A stretch of DNA of 64,000 bases from Streptomyces venezuelae (GTDB lineage: Bacteria; Actinomycetota; Actinomycetes; Streptomycetales; Streptomycetaceae): NCBI RefSeq assembly GCF_008642275.1, contig NZ_CP029189.1:7360001-7424000 (forward strand), written 5' to 3'. The notes beneath the pieces were generated by a model, which saw only the letters and a list, made by a program, of their open reading frames with translations, searched no databases and was not told the DNA's origin. Below are positions 1-8,101 of this stretch, one piece after another. The stretch's first letter is position 1, and every line of letters starts with the position of its first letter. A program made the position numbers and the translations under genes.

Positions 1-461
1 GTGCTGTTGACGGTGACGTCCTCGGGGCGCAGGTGGTGCAGGTCGGTGCCCGGGCCGGTGGCGGTGCCGAAGTCGCCGTGGCTCTTGGCCCAGACGTGCT
101 CGCGGTTCCAGTCGTTGACGCCGCCGCCGTTCGTCGCCTTGGACTGGGAGCGGCCCGAGTAGACGAGGATGACGTTGTTCGGGTTGGCCGGGTCCTGGTC
201 GGTCACCTTCAGGGCGTTCCACACGCCGTCGTAGGTCACCTTGGACTGGTTCTTGATGATGTCGTGCAGGGCGGTCTTCAGGGCGGGCCCGGTCTTGCCC
301 TGGGCGTTCGCGTAGTAGTCCGCGTACGGGTCCGCCGCCGCGGCGGAAGGATTCTCCGTCGCGGTCGGGCCCTGCTGGCCGGCGGCCGCGGCCGCCGGGA
401 CGGCGAACAGGGCGGCGGCAGCGAGGCCGGCCGCCCAGGGGGTCAGGCGCGAGATTCTCAT
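1..461 (-). CDS. Secreted endonuclease I family nuclease (3' end beyond window)
   Basis: The reading frame runs from an ATG at 461 down to the window edge, so about 153 N-terminal residues are present and the C-terminus is missing. Residues 1-27 form a signal peptide (basic start, hydrophobic core, AAAAAG cleavage region). The mature part contains the family hallmark WNREHVWAKSHGDFG followed by GTDLHHLRPED, which carries the catalytic His and metal-binding region of EndA/NucM-type non-specific nucleases. It is probably an extracellular DNase/RNase for nutrient scavenging. It is transcribed divergently from the DJ-1-like gene, with 219 bases between them. Confidence 0.85.
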   Translation of the reverse strand, partial: MRISRLTPWAAGLAAAALFAVPAAAAAGQQGPTATENPSAAAADPYADYYANAQGKTGPALKTALHDIIKNQSKVTYDGVWNALKVTDQDPANPNNVILVYSGRSQSKATNGGGVNDWNREHVWAKSHGDFGTATGPGTDLHHLRPEDVTVNS

Positions 462-680
462 CGGGTGGGGGGTACCTCTCCATACGCACCGTCCCCGCCC
501 GGGGATTTGGCGGAGTGTCAGTGGCAGAGCGAGGGTCACATTGTCATGTGCCGAACAGGTGAAGACCACGTGTCGGGAGTGGGGGATCTTCGTGTGTGTG
601 CGGGTCGCGCGCCGCGGGCAGGGTAGCGGTGGCCCCGATGGGGCCGGAGGGACGATGACCAGCCCGAACCGGAGGACCCC

Positions 681-1247
681 GTGGCAGTGAAGATCCTCAT
701 CGTGACCGGCGACGCGGCCGAGTCGCTGGAGGTCCTGTATCCGTACCAGCGCCTGCGCGAGGAGGGGTACGAGGTCCACATCGCGGCGCCGCAGGTGAAG
801 AAACTGCGGTTCGTGGTCCACGACTTCGAGGAGGGCTTCGACACCTACACCGAGAAGCCCGGCTACACCTGGCCGGCCGACCTGGCCTTCGCGGACGTCG
901 TCACCGAGGAGTACGCGGCCCTGGTCGTCCCCGGTGGCCGGGCGCCCGAGTACCTGCGCAACGACCCCGAGGTGCGCCGGATCCTGGCCGCCTTCGCGCA
1001 GTCCGACAAGCCGATCGCCCAGATCTGCCACGGTCCGCTGATCACGGCCGCGGCCGGGGGCCTGGGCGGCCGGCGGGTGACCGCGTACCCGGCGCTGGAA
1101 CTGGACATGAAGGCGGCCGGCGCCGAGTTCGAGGACTCCGAGACCGTGGTCGACGGCACCCTGGTCTCGGCCCGGGCCTGGCCGGACCACTCGCGCTGGA
1201 TGCGGGAGTTCCTGACGGTGCTGCGCGCCAAGGCCCCGGTGGCCTGA
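681..1247 (+). CDS. DJ-1/PfpI family protein
   Basis: A 188-residue cytoplasmic protein of the class I glutamine amidotransferase-like superfamily. Visible marks are the N-terminal KILIVTGD strand, the loop LVVPGGRAPEYLR, and the nucleophile elbow AQICHGP with the conserved Cys and following His. Relatives are protein/nucleotide deglycases, glyoxalases or proteases; the substrate cannot be told from sequence. The GTG start is set by a GGAGG at 671-675 with 5-base spacing. It stands alone and ends before a strong bidirectional hairpin. Confidence 0.9.
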   Translation: MAVKILIVTGDAAESLEVLYPYQRLREEGYEVHIAAPQVKKLRFVVHDFEEGFDTYTEKPGYTWPADLAFADVVTEEYAALVVPGGRAPEYLRNDPEVRRILAAFAQSDKPIAQICHGPLITAAAGGLGGRRVTAYPALELDMKAAGAEFEDSETVVDGTLVSARAWPDHSRWMREFLTVLRAKAPVA

Positions 1248-1268
1248 GCGGGGACCGCGGATCGCACG

Positions 1269-1305
1269 GGCGGCCGTGGCCCCGGGCGAGGGGGCCACGG
1301 CCGCC
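1269..1305. terminator. Bidirectional terminator hairpin
   Basis: Perfect 15-bp stem (1269-1283 with 1291-1305) and a 7-base loop between two convergent genes. There is no T tract, as is usual for GC-rich actinobacterial terminators. Confidence 0.75.
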
Positions 1306-1391
1306 GGGACGTGCGGGCGGTGCCGGGAGCGGGCGGGACGCGAGCGCGCCGCGCCCCGGGGTCGGCGCGGCCGCTGCTGCCGCTCCGGGCG

Positions 1392-2213
1392 TCAGCTCAC
1401 GGGGGTGATCGCCGGAGCGGGCTCGTACTTGTAGTTGGCGCCGAAGTTCTTCTTCACGGCCGCCTCCCAGGAGCCGTCCGCGACCATCTTCTTCAGCGCG
1501 TCGTTGATCTTGCGCTGGAGGTCCTTGTTGCCCTTCTTGACGCCGATGCCGTAGTTCTCGTTGCTCAGCGTCTGGCCGAGCAGCTTGAACTTGCCCTCGT
1601 TGCCCTTCCGGGCGGCGTACCCGGCCAGGATGGAGTTGTCGGTGGTCATGGCGTCGACCCGGCTCTCCTGGAGCGCGACGACGCAGTCCGCGTAGCCGCC
1701 CATCTCCAGCAGGCCCGCCTTGGGGGCGAGGTTCTTGCGGAGGTTCTCGGCCGAGGTGGAGCCGCTGACCGAGCACAGGCTCTTCGTGTTCAGGTCCTCG
1801 GCCTTGGTGATCGAGGCGTCGTTGGCGCGGGTCATCAGGTCCTGGTGCGCGACGAAATACGGGCCGGCGAAGTCGACCTTCTCCTTGCGCTTCTCGTTGA
1901 TCGAATAGCTCGCGACGACGAACTTGACCTCGTTGTACTGGATCAGCAGTTCGCGGTCGTTGCTGTAGACCTGCTTGAATTCGATCTTGTCCGGCTTGTA
2001 GCCGAGTTCCTTGGCCACGTAGGTGGCCACGTCGACGTCGAATCCGGAGAAAGTGCCGTCGGTCTCCCGCATGCCTATGCCAGGCTGGTCGAACTTGATG
2101 CCGATGGAGAGGGTCCCGTCCCCCTGGTCCCCATCGTCGAAGACGCTGCACCCGGAGGCGGTCAGGGCGATCGCGATCACTGCGGCGACCGCACCGGCCT
2201 GGGGAACCTTCAT
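1392..2213 (-). CDS. Glutamate-type ABC transporter substrate-binding lipoprotein
   Basis: A 273-residue SBP_bac_3 family protein similar to the GluB binding protein of actinobacterial glutamate importers. The lipoprotein signal ends in LTASGC, placing the mature protein outside the membrane on a diacylglyceryl Cys. Family features follow: the GIKFDQPG strand, GTFSGFDVDVA, KEKVDFAGPYF and GYADCVVALQESRVDAMTTD. The start at 2213 was chosen over an upstream in-frame start because AGGAAAG lies about 10 bases before it and the lipoprotein signal begins there. No permease or ATPase gene is adjacent, so it is an orphan binding protein that must use components encoded elsewhere or serve as a sensor. 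Confidence 0.9.
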   Translation of the reverse strand: MKVPQAGAVAAVIAIALTASGCSVFDDGDQGDGTLSIGIKFDQPGIGMRETDGTFSGFDVDVATYVAKELGYKPDKIEFKQVYSNDRELLIQYNEVKFVVASYSINEKRKEKVDFAGPYFVAHQDLMTRANDASITKAEDLNTKSLCSVSGSTSAENLRKNLAPKAGLLEMGGYADCVVALQESRVDAMTTDNSILAGYAARKGNEGKFKLLGQTLSNENYGIGVKKGNKDLQRKINDALKKMVADGSWEAAVKKNFGANYKYEPAPAITPVS

Positions 2214-2492
2214 GCTGCACTCTTTCCTGGGGAACGCGGGACGCGTCACCCGGGATCGCCGGGGGCGTGTGGAACCGCGCGAATGTGGGGACGTGGGGAC
2301 GCGTGTACGAGGAAGCTAGGAAGCGGAATGGCTTACCGTCACTAGATTTGAGCAAAACTTGAGGATAACGATCCGGTCAGTCGTAGATCGTGCGGTTGGC
2401 GCAGGTCGGAACGGGGAAAGGGGCGGGCGCGATAAAGGCGGCCCACGGGTTGCGGGGCGGCGCGGAGCCGGCCGGGGGCGAATCGGCGTTAC

Positions 2493-2528
2493 CGGCTGAA
2501 TCGGCTGAACGGGCCGAAATGGCCGAAA
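2493..2528 (+). repeat. Four tandem 9-bp direct repeats upstream of terD-like gene
   Basis: Units at 2493-2501, 2502-2510, 2511-2519 and 2520-2528 follow the pattern NGGCYGAAN. They end 3 bases before a TATGAT hexamer at 2532-2537, so they would cover the -15 to -50 region of that promoter. This layout fits a regulator binding in tandem on one DNA face. Confidence 0.5.
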
Positions 2529-2531
2529 ACG

Positions 2532-2537
2532 TATGAT
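2532..2537 (+). promoter_or_regulatory. Candidate -10 element for terD-like gene
   Basis: TATGAT matches the TANNNT vegetative consensus and lies 68 bases upstream of the GTG start. No convincing -35 is present, in keeping with activator-dependent use of the adjacent repeats. Confidence 0.4.
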
Positions 2538-2605
2538 CGTTCGGGGCGGGCCGGGGGCTCGTGGGATCATGGACGCGCAATGCCCGTGAACGAAGGGGGA
2601 GTTCG

Positions 2606-3148
2606 GTGACCGGTGTACGCAAGGGTCTGGCCAAAGTGGAGTTCGCGCTGCGGTGGGACCCCAGCCCGGCGGGCGCGCCCGCGAACGACCTCGACGTGGT
2701 CGCCGCGGTCTACGGCGCCGCGGACCTCCACGGGACGCCCGTCCAGCTCGTGCACTTCGGCAGCCGGTCGCCCGACGGAACCATCACCTTGAACCGGGAC
2801 AGCCACACCGGGCAGGGCTTCGGCTTCGACGAGGTGATGACCATCGAGCTGCACCGGATGGCGCCGGAGTCGAGCCGGGTGGTGGTCGGCGTGGTCATCC
2901 AGGACAACGGCGCCGGCCCCGCGGGCCGGCCGAAGACCTTCGCCGACATCGGCGGGACCGGCTTCCGGATCCGCGAGGGGCACACCGACCTCGCCCAGGG
3001 AGACTTCGCGGCCGTCGCCGCCGCCACCGCGGCCACCGTCGCCGAGTTCACCCGTGACGCCTCGGGCGCATGGTCCTTCGACCTGCGGCTGCACGGCTTC
3101 GAAGGCGACCCGGAGGCGTTCGCCCGGACCATGGGCGCCCTCCGCTGA
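2606..3148 (+). CDS. TerD family protein
   Basis: A 180-residue TerD-domain protein. It shows the calcium-binding type core: DNDL-like segment (NDLDVVAAVYG), GTITLNRDSHTGQGFGFDE and the closing strand EFTRDASGAWSFDLRLHGF. TerD proteins belong to tellurite/stress resistance systems, and Streptomyces carry many paralogues affecting development. The family Asp cluster is partly present (DLDVV, GFDE), so Ca2+ binding is plausible but not certain. The GTG start at 2606 is preceded by AAGGGGGAG at about 6 bases. It is solitary, without other ter genes. Confidence 0.88.
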   Translation: MTGVRKGLAKVEFALRWDPSPAGAPANDLDVVAAVYGAADLHGTPVQLVHFGSRSPDGTITLNRDSHTGQGFGFDEVMTIELHRMAPESSRVVVGVVIQDNGAGPAGRPKTFADIGGTGFRIREGHTDLAQGDFAAVAAATAATVAEFTRDASGAWSFDLRLHGFEGDPEAFARTMGALR

Positions 3149-3182
3149 GACCGGCCGTCCGGTCCGGGGTCGAAAACCGCGC

Positions 3183-3229
3183 GGACCGGGTGGCGGCCAC
3201 TCCTGGGGTGAGTGGCCGCCACCCGGTCC
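3183..3229. terminator. Bidirectional terminator, 20-bp perfect stem
   Basis: Positions 3183-3202 pair perfectly with 3210-3229 around a 7-base loop, between the convergent TerD and TetR genes. Confidence 0.8.
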
Positions 3230-3307
3230 GGGTGGCGCGCTGCCGCCGTCCCCACGAGGCAGCGCGGGCGGGTCGCCGTCAGGTCATCGAGGCGGCGGCC
3301 CGCCGGT

Positions 3308-3940
3308 TCAGGGGGCCTGGCCGGCCGGGGTGCCGGTGGGGCCGGAAGGCGTGAGGCCCAGGGACGGGAGCATCACGGCGTCCACGAACCGGACGAGGTA
3401 GTCGGCGTCCGCGTACCGCCCCTCCAGTACCGGCCGGATCCGGAGCACGCCCATCAGCTGGGCGGGCAGGAACTCCACGGCCGGATGGTCCGCGGCGATC
3501 TCGCCGCGCGCCACGGCGCGTCCGACCATCTCGTCGAAGGCGGCCAGCTCCGGCTCGACGAGCGCCTCGCGCAGGGCGGCCTGGAGTTCCTCGTCACTGA
3601 GCACGGCGTGCCCGAGGGCCTGGGTCAGCCGGGTGTCCCGGCCGGAGGTCCCCGCCGCGATCCGGGCCGCCTCGCGCAGATCGCCGGCGAGTGACCCGGT
3701 GTCCACGGCGACGAGGGTCCCGCGCCGCCCCGCGCGCAGGGCGGCGGCGACGAGCCGGGGCTTGGTCTTCCACTGCCGGTAGAGCGTCGACTTGCCGCAG
3801 CTGGCGCGGGCCGCGACGCCCTCCATGGTCAGGGCCTCGTAGCCGTGCTCGCGCAGCTGCTCCAGGACGGCGTCGTAGAACTCCTGCTCACGCTCCGGGG
3901 TGATCTTGGAGCGGCGCGCGGGGGACGGCACGGACGTCAT
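3308..3940 (-). CDS. TetR family transcriptional regulator
   Basis: A 210-residue repressor. The N-terminal helix-turn-helix is seen as LREHGYEALTMEGVAARASCGKSTLYRQWKTK (split here: ALTMEGVAARA, then GKSTLYRQW). The C-terminal part (from about residue 75) is the variable ligand/dimer domain with TetR_C-like FLPAQLMGVLRIRP. The start at 3940 has GAGGAG about 8 bases upstream; a longer upstream reading frame would run into the operator. It is divergent from a PAP2 phosphatase gene, and three evenly spaced palindromes lie between the two starts, so autoregulation and control of the neighbour are likely. Confidence 0.9.
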   Translation of the reverse strand: MTSVPSPARRSKITPEREQEFYDAVLEQLREHGYEALTMEGVAARASCGKSTLYRQWKTKPRLVAAALRAGRRGTLVAVDTGSLAGDLREAARIAAGTSGRDTRLTQALGHAVLSDEELQAALREALVEPELAAFDEMVGRAVARGEIAADHPAVEFLPAQLMGVLRIRPVLEGRYADADYLVRFVDAVMLPSLGLTPSGPTGTPAGQAP

Positions 3941-4007
3941 GGATGCGGCTCTCCTCGGGGGCGCCTCGGCGGCAGGTTCCACTACGGAAGTGTACGGGAA
4001 CGCGACC

Positions 4008-4049
4008 GTATCGGTACACCAGCGTATCGATACGCCAATGTATCGATAC
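4008..4049. promoter_or_regulatory. Triple 10-bp palindrome array, probable TetR operator
   Basis: GTATCGGTAC at 4008-4017, GTATCGATAC at 4024-4033 and GTATCGATAC at 4040-4049. Spacing is exactly 16 bp each time (about 1.5 helical turns), with weaker 6/10 matches in register at 3992 and 4056. The array sits midway between the divergent starts at 3940 and 4093. Confidence 0.75.
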
Positions 4050-4092
4050 ACTGGCGTGTCGCTGTGCGCGCAACAGGAAGAGAGACCGGGGG

Positions 4093-4953
4093 ATGAGCTC
4101 CCACACCACACCTGCCGGAACGGCAGCCGGACCGAGAGCCGCGCGCCGCCGCCTCATACGCGAACTGCTGCTCGTCGTGAGCTTCTTCACCGTCTACAAG
4201 GCGGGCCGGCTGCTCTCGACCGACCGCACCGAGGACGCCTTCCGCAACGCGGCGCGCATATGGGACGCGGAGCGTTTCCTGCACCTGCCCGGCGAGGGCG
4301 CGATCCAGCGGCTGCTGCTGCACGGCGAGGCCCTCGTCACCACCGCGAACACCTACTACGCGGGCGTCCACTTCCCCGCGACCGCGCTCTTCCTGATCTG
4401 GCTCTACATCCGGCGCCCCGCCCACTACCTGTGGACGCGCCGCGTACTCGCCGGACTCACCGGAGCCGCTCTCGCCCTGCACCTGGCCTTCCCCCTCGCG
4501 CCCCCGCGACTGCTCGACGCCGCGCGGCTCATCGACACCGCACAGGTCTACGGACCCGCCGTCTACAAGGCCACCCCGGCCGAGGACACCCTGGCGAACC
4601 AGTTCGCCGCCATGCCCTCGCTGCACTTCGGATGGGCGCTGATGCTCTCCGTCGGCATGATCGCCGCCACCTCCTCGCGGTGGCGCTTCCTGTGGCTGCT
4701 GCACCCGCTGGTGACCCTGCTCGTGATAGTCGGCACCGCCAACCACTACTGGCTCGACGCCGTCGTGGCGGCCGTCCTGCTGGGGGCGGCCCTGCTGCTC
4801 GTCCCCAAGCCGAGGACGAGCAGGCCGGATGCGGATCCGGACCGGGACACGGGATCGGACCCGGGGCCGACCTCGGAGTCCGGCCAGGACCTCCCCGTAC
4901 GGGGCCTGCCGCGCCCGCGGAGCGCGGACGTGGCCGTAGGAGCAGGACAGTGA
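4093..4953 (+). CDS. PAP2 superfamily membrane phosphatase
   Basis: A 286-residue polytopic membrane protein of the type-2 phosphatidic acid phosphatase/inositol phosphorylceramide synthase-like group. Phosphatase motifs are AMPSLHFGWAL (catalytic His) and GTANHYWLDAVVAAV (His and Asp). About five or six hydrophobic segments span residues 20-240, and a charged Asp/Pro-rich cytoplasmic tail follows. The likely substrate is a lipid phosphate or polyprenyl pyrophosphate. ATG at 4093 has GGAAGAG upstream. Its stop overlaps the next start (GTGA), so both are one operon, apparently under the divergent TetR. Confidence 0.87.
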   Translation: MSSHTTPAGTAAGPRAARRRLIRELLLVVSFFTVYKAGRLLSTDRTEDAFRNAARIWDAERFLHLPGEGAIQRLLLHGEALVTTANTYYAGVHFPATALFLIWLYIRRPAHYLWTRRVLAGLTGAALALHLAFPLAPPRLLDAARLIDTAQVYGPAVYKATPAEDTLANQFAAMPSLHFGWALMLSVGMIAATSSRWRFLWLLHPLVTLLVIVGTANHYWLDAVVAAVLLGAALLLVPKPRTSRPDADPDRDTGSDPGPTSESGQDLPVRGLPRPRSADVAVGAGQ

Positions 4954-5849
4954 ACGACACCGCCCTCGCCGTCGCGCTCTGCCTGGCCTCGGCCGTCGCC
5001 TACGCGGCCGCCGCCGTCGCCCAGGAACGGCTCGCCCGGGCCGCCGTCGCACGCACCGCCAAGGCCCTGCTGGGCTCCGGGGCCTGGTGGTGGTCGGCCG
5101 GGCTGAACGCCGCCGCCGCGCTGCTGCACGCGGCGGCCCTGCGGTACGGCCCCCTCACCCTGGTGCAGCCGCTCGGCGCGCTCACCCTGGTGGCCGCCGT
5201 CCCGCTCGGGGCGCGCCGGTCCGGCCGCAGGGTGGCGGCCACCGAATGGCGGGGCACCCTGGCCACCGTCGCCGGGCTCGGCCTGCTGCTGCTCCCGGCT
5301 TCCGGGCCCGCCCCCGACGACACCCTCACGCTGATCGAGGCGCTGGCCGTATCCGGCGCGACCGTCGCCGTGATCCTGATGCTGACCGCGGAGAAGGACC
5401 CGCGCTCGGGCCTGCGCCACGCGACCGCCTCCGGGCTGGCCTCTGCGGCGGCCTCCGCCCTGACCCAGACGGTGGCCGTGGCGGCGGGCCGCGGCGGAGC
5501 CCTGCTCAGCGTCCGGGTCGTCTCCGTGGCCCTGCTCGTCATGGTGTTCGCCGTCGGCGGGATGCTCCTGTCGCAGCGGGCCTACCGTGGGGGGCTCGGC
5601 GCCCCGCTGGCCGTCGTGAACCTCGCCAACCCGCTGGCCGCGGCCGCCATCGGCATGGTCCTGCTCGGCGAACGGCTGCAGGGCGGGGTGCCTGGGCTGC
5701 TGCTGGCCGGCGCCGGGGCCCTCCTGGCGGCGCGCGGGGTGGTCCTGCTCACCCGGGCGCCCTCCGCCGGTGCCGGTGCGGGCACTCCGGGCGGCGGCCC
5801 TGTACCGGGCGCCGAACTCCCCGTGCCGGTCGGCCGTGTGGCGGTCTGA
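4950..5849 (+). CDS. DMT/EamA superfamily transporter
   Basis: A 299-residue integral membrane protein with roughly ten hydrophobic helices in two similar halves, as in drug/metabolite (EamA) permeases. Typical pieces are ALRYGPLTLVQPLGAL in the first half and VNLANPLAAAAIGMVLLGERL in the second. Substrate is unknown. The GTG start overlaps the PAP2 stop by 4 bases and is preceded by AGGAGCAGG, indicating translational coupling. Pairing with a lipid phosphatase suggests export or recycling of a membrane-linked metabolite, but that is inference. Confidence 0.85.
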   Translation: MNDTALAVALCLASAVAYAAAAVAQERLARAAVARTAKALLGSGAWWWSAGLNAAAALLHAAALRYGPLTLVQPLGALTLVAAVPLGARRSGRRVAATEWRGTLATVAGLGLLLLPASGPAPDDTLTLIEALAVSGATVAVILMLTAEKDPRSGLRHATASGLASAAASALTQTVAVAAGRGGALLSVRVVSVALLVMVFAVGGMLLSQRAYRGGLGAPLAVVNLANPLAAAAIGMVLLGERLQGGVPGLLLAGAGALLAARGVVLLTRAPSAGAGAGTPGGGPVPGAELPVPVGRVAV

Positions 5850-5925
5850 GCGCAGGAGAACCGATCCGCGCCCGGCCGCGTCCTTCCGGGAGAACGCCCG
5901 AACGACCGAAGCGGAGTGACTGGAC

Positions 5926-6192
5926 ATGGGGATCGTCAGCTGGATCATCCTGGGACTGCTGGCCGGGGGCATCGCCAAGGTCCTGCTCCCGGGCCGGGAT
6001 CCCGGCGGCCTGATCGGGACCACCCTCATCGGCGTCGCCGGCGCCTTCACCGGTGGCTGGCTGTCGGCGAAGTTCCTCGACAGGCCCGTCCAGACCGAGT
6101 TCTTCGACCTCGCCACCTGGGGCTCCGCCATCGCGGGCTCCCTGGTCCTGCTGATCGGCTACCGCATCCTGTTCGGCAACTCCCGCAACTGA
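5926..6192 (+). CDS. GlsB/YeaQ/YmgE family stress membrane protein
   Basis: An 88-residue protein with three hydrophobic segments and the family pattern GIVSWIILGLLAGGIAK near the start, GGLIGTTLIGVAGAFTGGWL in the middle and a C-terminal helix ending GYRILF. This is the transglycosylase-associated (UPF0410) family, small inner-membrane proteins induced by stress; biochemical role is not established. It lies 76 bases after the permease and may be co-transcribed. Confidence 0.88.
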   Translation: MGIVSWIILGLLAGGIAKVLLPGRDPGGLIGTTLIGVAGAFTGGWLSAKFLDRPVQTEFFDLATWGSAIAGSLVLLIGYRILFGNSRN

Positions 6193-6282
6193 CCCGGCCC
6201 GCCCGGTGTGTGCCGGCCGCCGACTAGGCTGGCCGCACCACCGCGACGTACGAGCCCGAGCAGCGAGGAAACCGGTAGCCGG

Positions 6283-6762
6283 ATGAGTATCACCCCCGTC
6301 CCCACAGCCGACCTGTACGACGAGTACGGCGAGTCCCTGGCCATCTGCACGACCGGGTTCCGCCAGTTCGGCGGCCGCCGGCTCTTCGCCGGGCCCGTAC
6401 GGACCGTGCGCTGCCACGAGGACAACGCACTGCTGCGCACCCTCCTCCACACGCCGGGCGAGGGCGCGGTCCTCGTCGTGGACGGCGGCGGCTCGCCGCG
6501 TACCGCCCTCGTCGGCGACCTCATCGCGGGTGCGGCCGAGGCCAACGGCTGGGCCGGGCTGATCGTCAACGGCTCGGTCCGCGACAGCGTCGCCCTCGCC
6601 GGGCTCGACCTCGGCGTCAAGGCGCTCGGCACCGTCCCCCGCAAGAGCGGCAAGACCGGCGACGGCGCGGTCGACGAGCCCGTCACCATCGGCGACGTCA
6701 CCTTCCACGCCGGTGACACCGTCCACGCGGACGACGACGGCGTGGTGGTCCTGCCCCGCTGA
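6283..6762 (+). CDS. rraA: RraA family protein (RNase E inhibitor / oxaloacetate-HMG aldolase type)
   Basis: A 159-residue RraA-fold protein. Diagnostic stretches are TADLYDEYG, GDLIAGAAEANGW, the substrate-site region IVNGSVRDS, and GTVPRKSGKTG, ending with the swapped strand DGVVVLPR. Bacterial relatives either bind RNase E and dampen mRNA decay or act as divalent-metal 4-hydroxy-4-methyl-2-oxoglutarate/oxaloacetate aldolases; the motif GD-x20-R-D for metal and substrate binding is present, so enzymatic activity is possible. ATG 6283 was chosen because the fold begins there; GAGGAA at about 6265 is somewhat distant. Confidence 0.87.
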   Translation: MSITPVPTADLYDEYGESLAICTTGFRQFGGRRLFAGPVRTVRCHEDNALLRTLLHTPGEGAVLVVDGGGSPRTALVGDLIAGAAEANGWAGLIVNGSVRDSVALAGLDLGVKALGTVPRKSGKTGDGAVDEPVTIGDVTFHAGDTVHADDDGVVVLPR

Positions 6763-6825
6763 CGGCCGGCCCGGACCACTCGGCCGGCGCGCACCGCCGC
6801 CCCAGGTACACGAACCCGGTACACG

Positions 6826-6867
6826 AAAGCCCCCGCCATCCGGATCACGCCGGGTGGCGGGGGCTTC
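6826..6867. terminator. Bidirectional terminator
   Basis: AAGCCCCCGCC-type arm (6827-6843) pairs with 6850-6866, one mismatch, between convergent rraA and the Excalibur gene. Confidence 0.75.
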
Positions 6868-6878
6868 GCGTCGTGCGG

Positions 6879-7706
6879 CTACTCGCAGGCGGTCCCGTCA
6901 CCGTCCTTGTCGAGGTGCTTGCCGTAGCCCGGGTCCCCGCGACGGACCGGCGCAGCACCGGCGGCCTTGGCCGCGGCGCAGTTCTTGTAGTAGACGCTGC
7001 CGCCCCCGCCGGTGCCGGACGAGCCGCCCGTGGAAGAGGATTCCTTCGTGGGGCTGGGCTTCTTCTGATCGGGATCGTTCGCAGGGATCTGGTACGTGGT
7101 GCCCTTGGCGGCCGGGCACTGCTTCACGATGCTGGCCTCCGACCACTGCCCCAGGTCGAGGCGGACCTTGGCGCCCGCCGGGAGGGCTCCGCCCTTGTCA
7201 GGGCTCTGGAAGCAGACCTTCCAGTCGCCGTCCGCGGCGGCCTTGGCGTGGGTGGGGGCGTCGATGTCGAGGTAGACGTCGTCGAGCGTGACGGCGGCCT
7301 CGCCGATCCCCGCGGTCTTGAGAGCAGCCATGGCGTCGCCATAGGAGGTGCCGACGACGTTCGGCATCGAAGCGGCTGCGGCGGCGGTGGGGGAGGTGCT
7401 GGCGGCCGGCGTGGGGTTCGACGCGGCGCCCGGAACGGAGGACGGTGCCGCCACGGCCGCCTTGGCGTCCTCGCCGCCCTTCTTGGCCGCGTCGCCGTCG
7501 CCGAGGAACGGGCTGATGAACCACAGGCCCGCGAGGACGGTGGCGAGGATCTTCTTGCCCTGACTCCAGCCCGAGGCCGCCCACACCAGGGCTATGCCGA
7601 CCGGCGGCAGGACTATCAGGGCCGCGATGACGAGGGCGGGATGCTGCCACCAGCGACGGACGGGCGCGGGCGCGGGCGGGTAGGGGTACGGCGGCGAGTA
7701 GGTCAC
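6879..7706 (-). CDS. Membrane-anchored PASTA/Excalibur domain protein
   Basis: A 275-residue protein. A Pro/Tyr-rich cytoplasmic start is followed by two hydrophobic segments (about residues 22-65), a Ser/Ala/Pro linker, a PASTA-like repeat beginning MPNVVGTSYGDAMAALKTAG, a second Cys-containing region, a Gly/Ser linker and a C-terminal Excalibur Ca2+-binding domain (YYKNCAAAKAAG ... DKDGDGTACE) with its two Cys and the DxDxDG loop. The domains would face the cell wall. GTG at 7706 is chosen with AGAAAGG upstream. It is divergent from a Ser/Thr kinase that lacks PASTA repeats. Confidence 0.82.
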   Translation of the reverse strand: MTYSPPYPYPPAPAPVRRWWQHPALVIAALIVLPPVGIALVWAASGWSQGKKILATVLAGLWFISPFLGDGDAAKKGGEDAKAAVAAPSSVPGAASNPTPAASTSPTAAAAASMPNVVGTSYGDAMAALKTAGIGEAAVTLDDVYLDIDAPTHAKAAADGDWKVCFQSPDKGGALPAGAKVRLDLGQWSEASIVKQCPAAKGTTYQIPANDPDQKKPSPTKESSSTGGSSGTGGGGSVYYKNCAAAKAAGAAPVRRGDPGYGKHLDKDGDGTACE

Positions 7707-8101
7707 AAGATGCCTTTCTGGCAATCCACGTCGTATCGCGCCGAGATTACACAAGAGATCGAATCGTGTACCGAGAGATACGGGATGTGGGAATGCCGGA
7801 GTCGCCCACCGCTGGATCCGCCCCTGCTGAATCCGTCGGCGTCACCGCCGCGGGCGGGCGACCGGGAGAGACGCCACCCGGTCACACCATCTCAGCGGAT
7901 CGCGCCAACAGCCACCGGATTCCGTGGAATTCGGTGCGGCTCCGCACCGGCCCGCGGTCGCCGGGAGCCTCCACCCGCTCCCGGTGGTACGGGTCCGCCG
8001 CACCCGGCGGCTGTGCCGAGCGGACGGCGGCCACCGTCCGGGGCACGCTGACGGTGGACCGCCTGCGCCGCCGGTCACGCCGCCCCCTACGATGAGCGGC
8101 C
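7707..8101. other. Divergent intergenic region, 395 bp
   Basis: No gene is supported: reading frames across it lack start/SD signals and typical codon use. It holds the promoter region of the Excalibur gene (AT-richer stretch 7720-7800) and, at its end, a TACGAT -10 candidate for the kinase. Confidence 0.55.
8088..8093 (+). promoter_or_regulatory. Candidate -10 of kinase gene, leaderless layout
   Basis: TACGAT (TANNNT) ends 8 bases before the ATG at 8102 and there is no Shine-Dalgarno sequence, so transcription probably starts at or next to the start codon. Confidence 0.4.

Larger units (their letters stand above)
2214..2605. other. Divergent intergenic region, 392 bp
   Basis: No gene is seen. 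The half nearest the binding-protein gene is relatively AT-rich and has two TTGAG copies 11 bases apart (2348-2352 and 2359-2363), a likely promoter area for that gene. The half nearest terD holds four tandem 9-base units and a TATGAT -10 candidate, listed separately. Confidence 0.6.

Noticed and set aside
3943..4092. Longer N-terminus for the PAP2 protein
   Set aside because: The upstream frame runs through the operator palindromes and has no membrane or family sequence.
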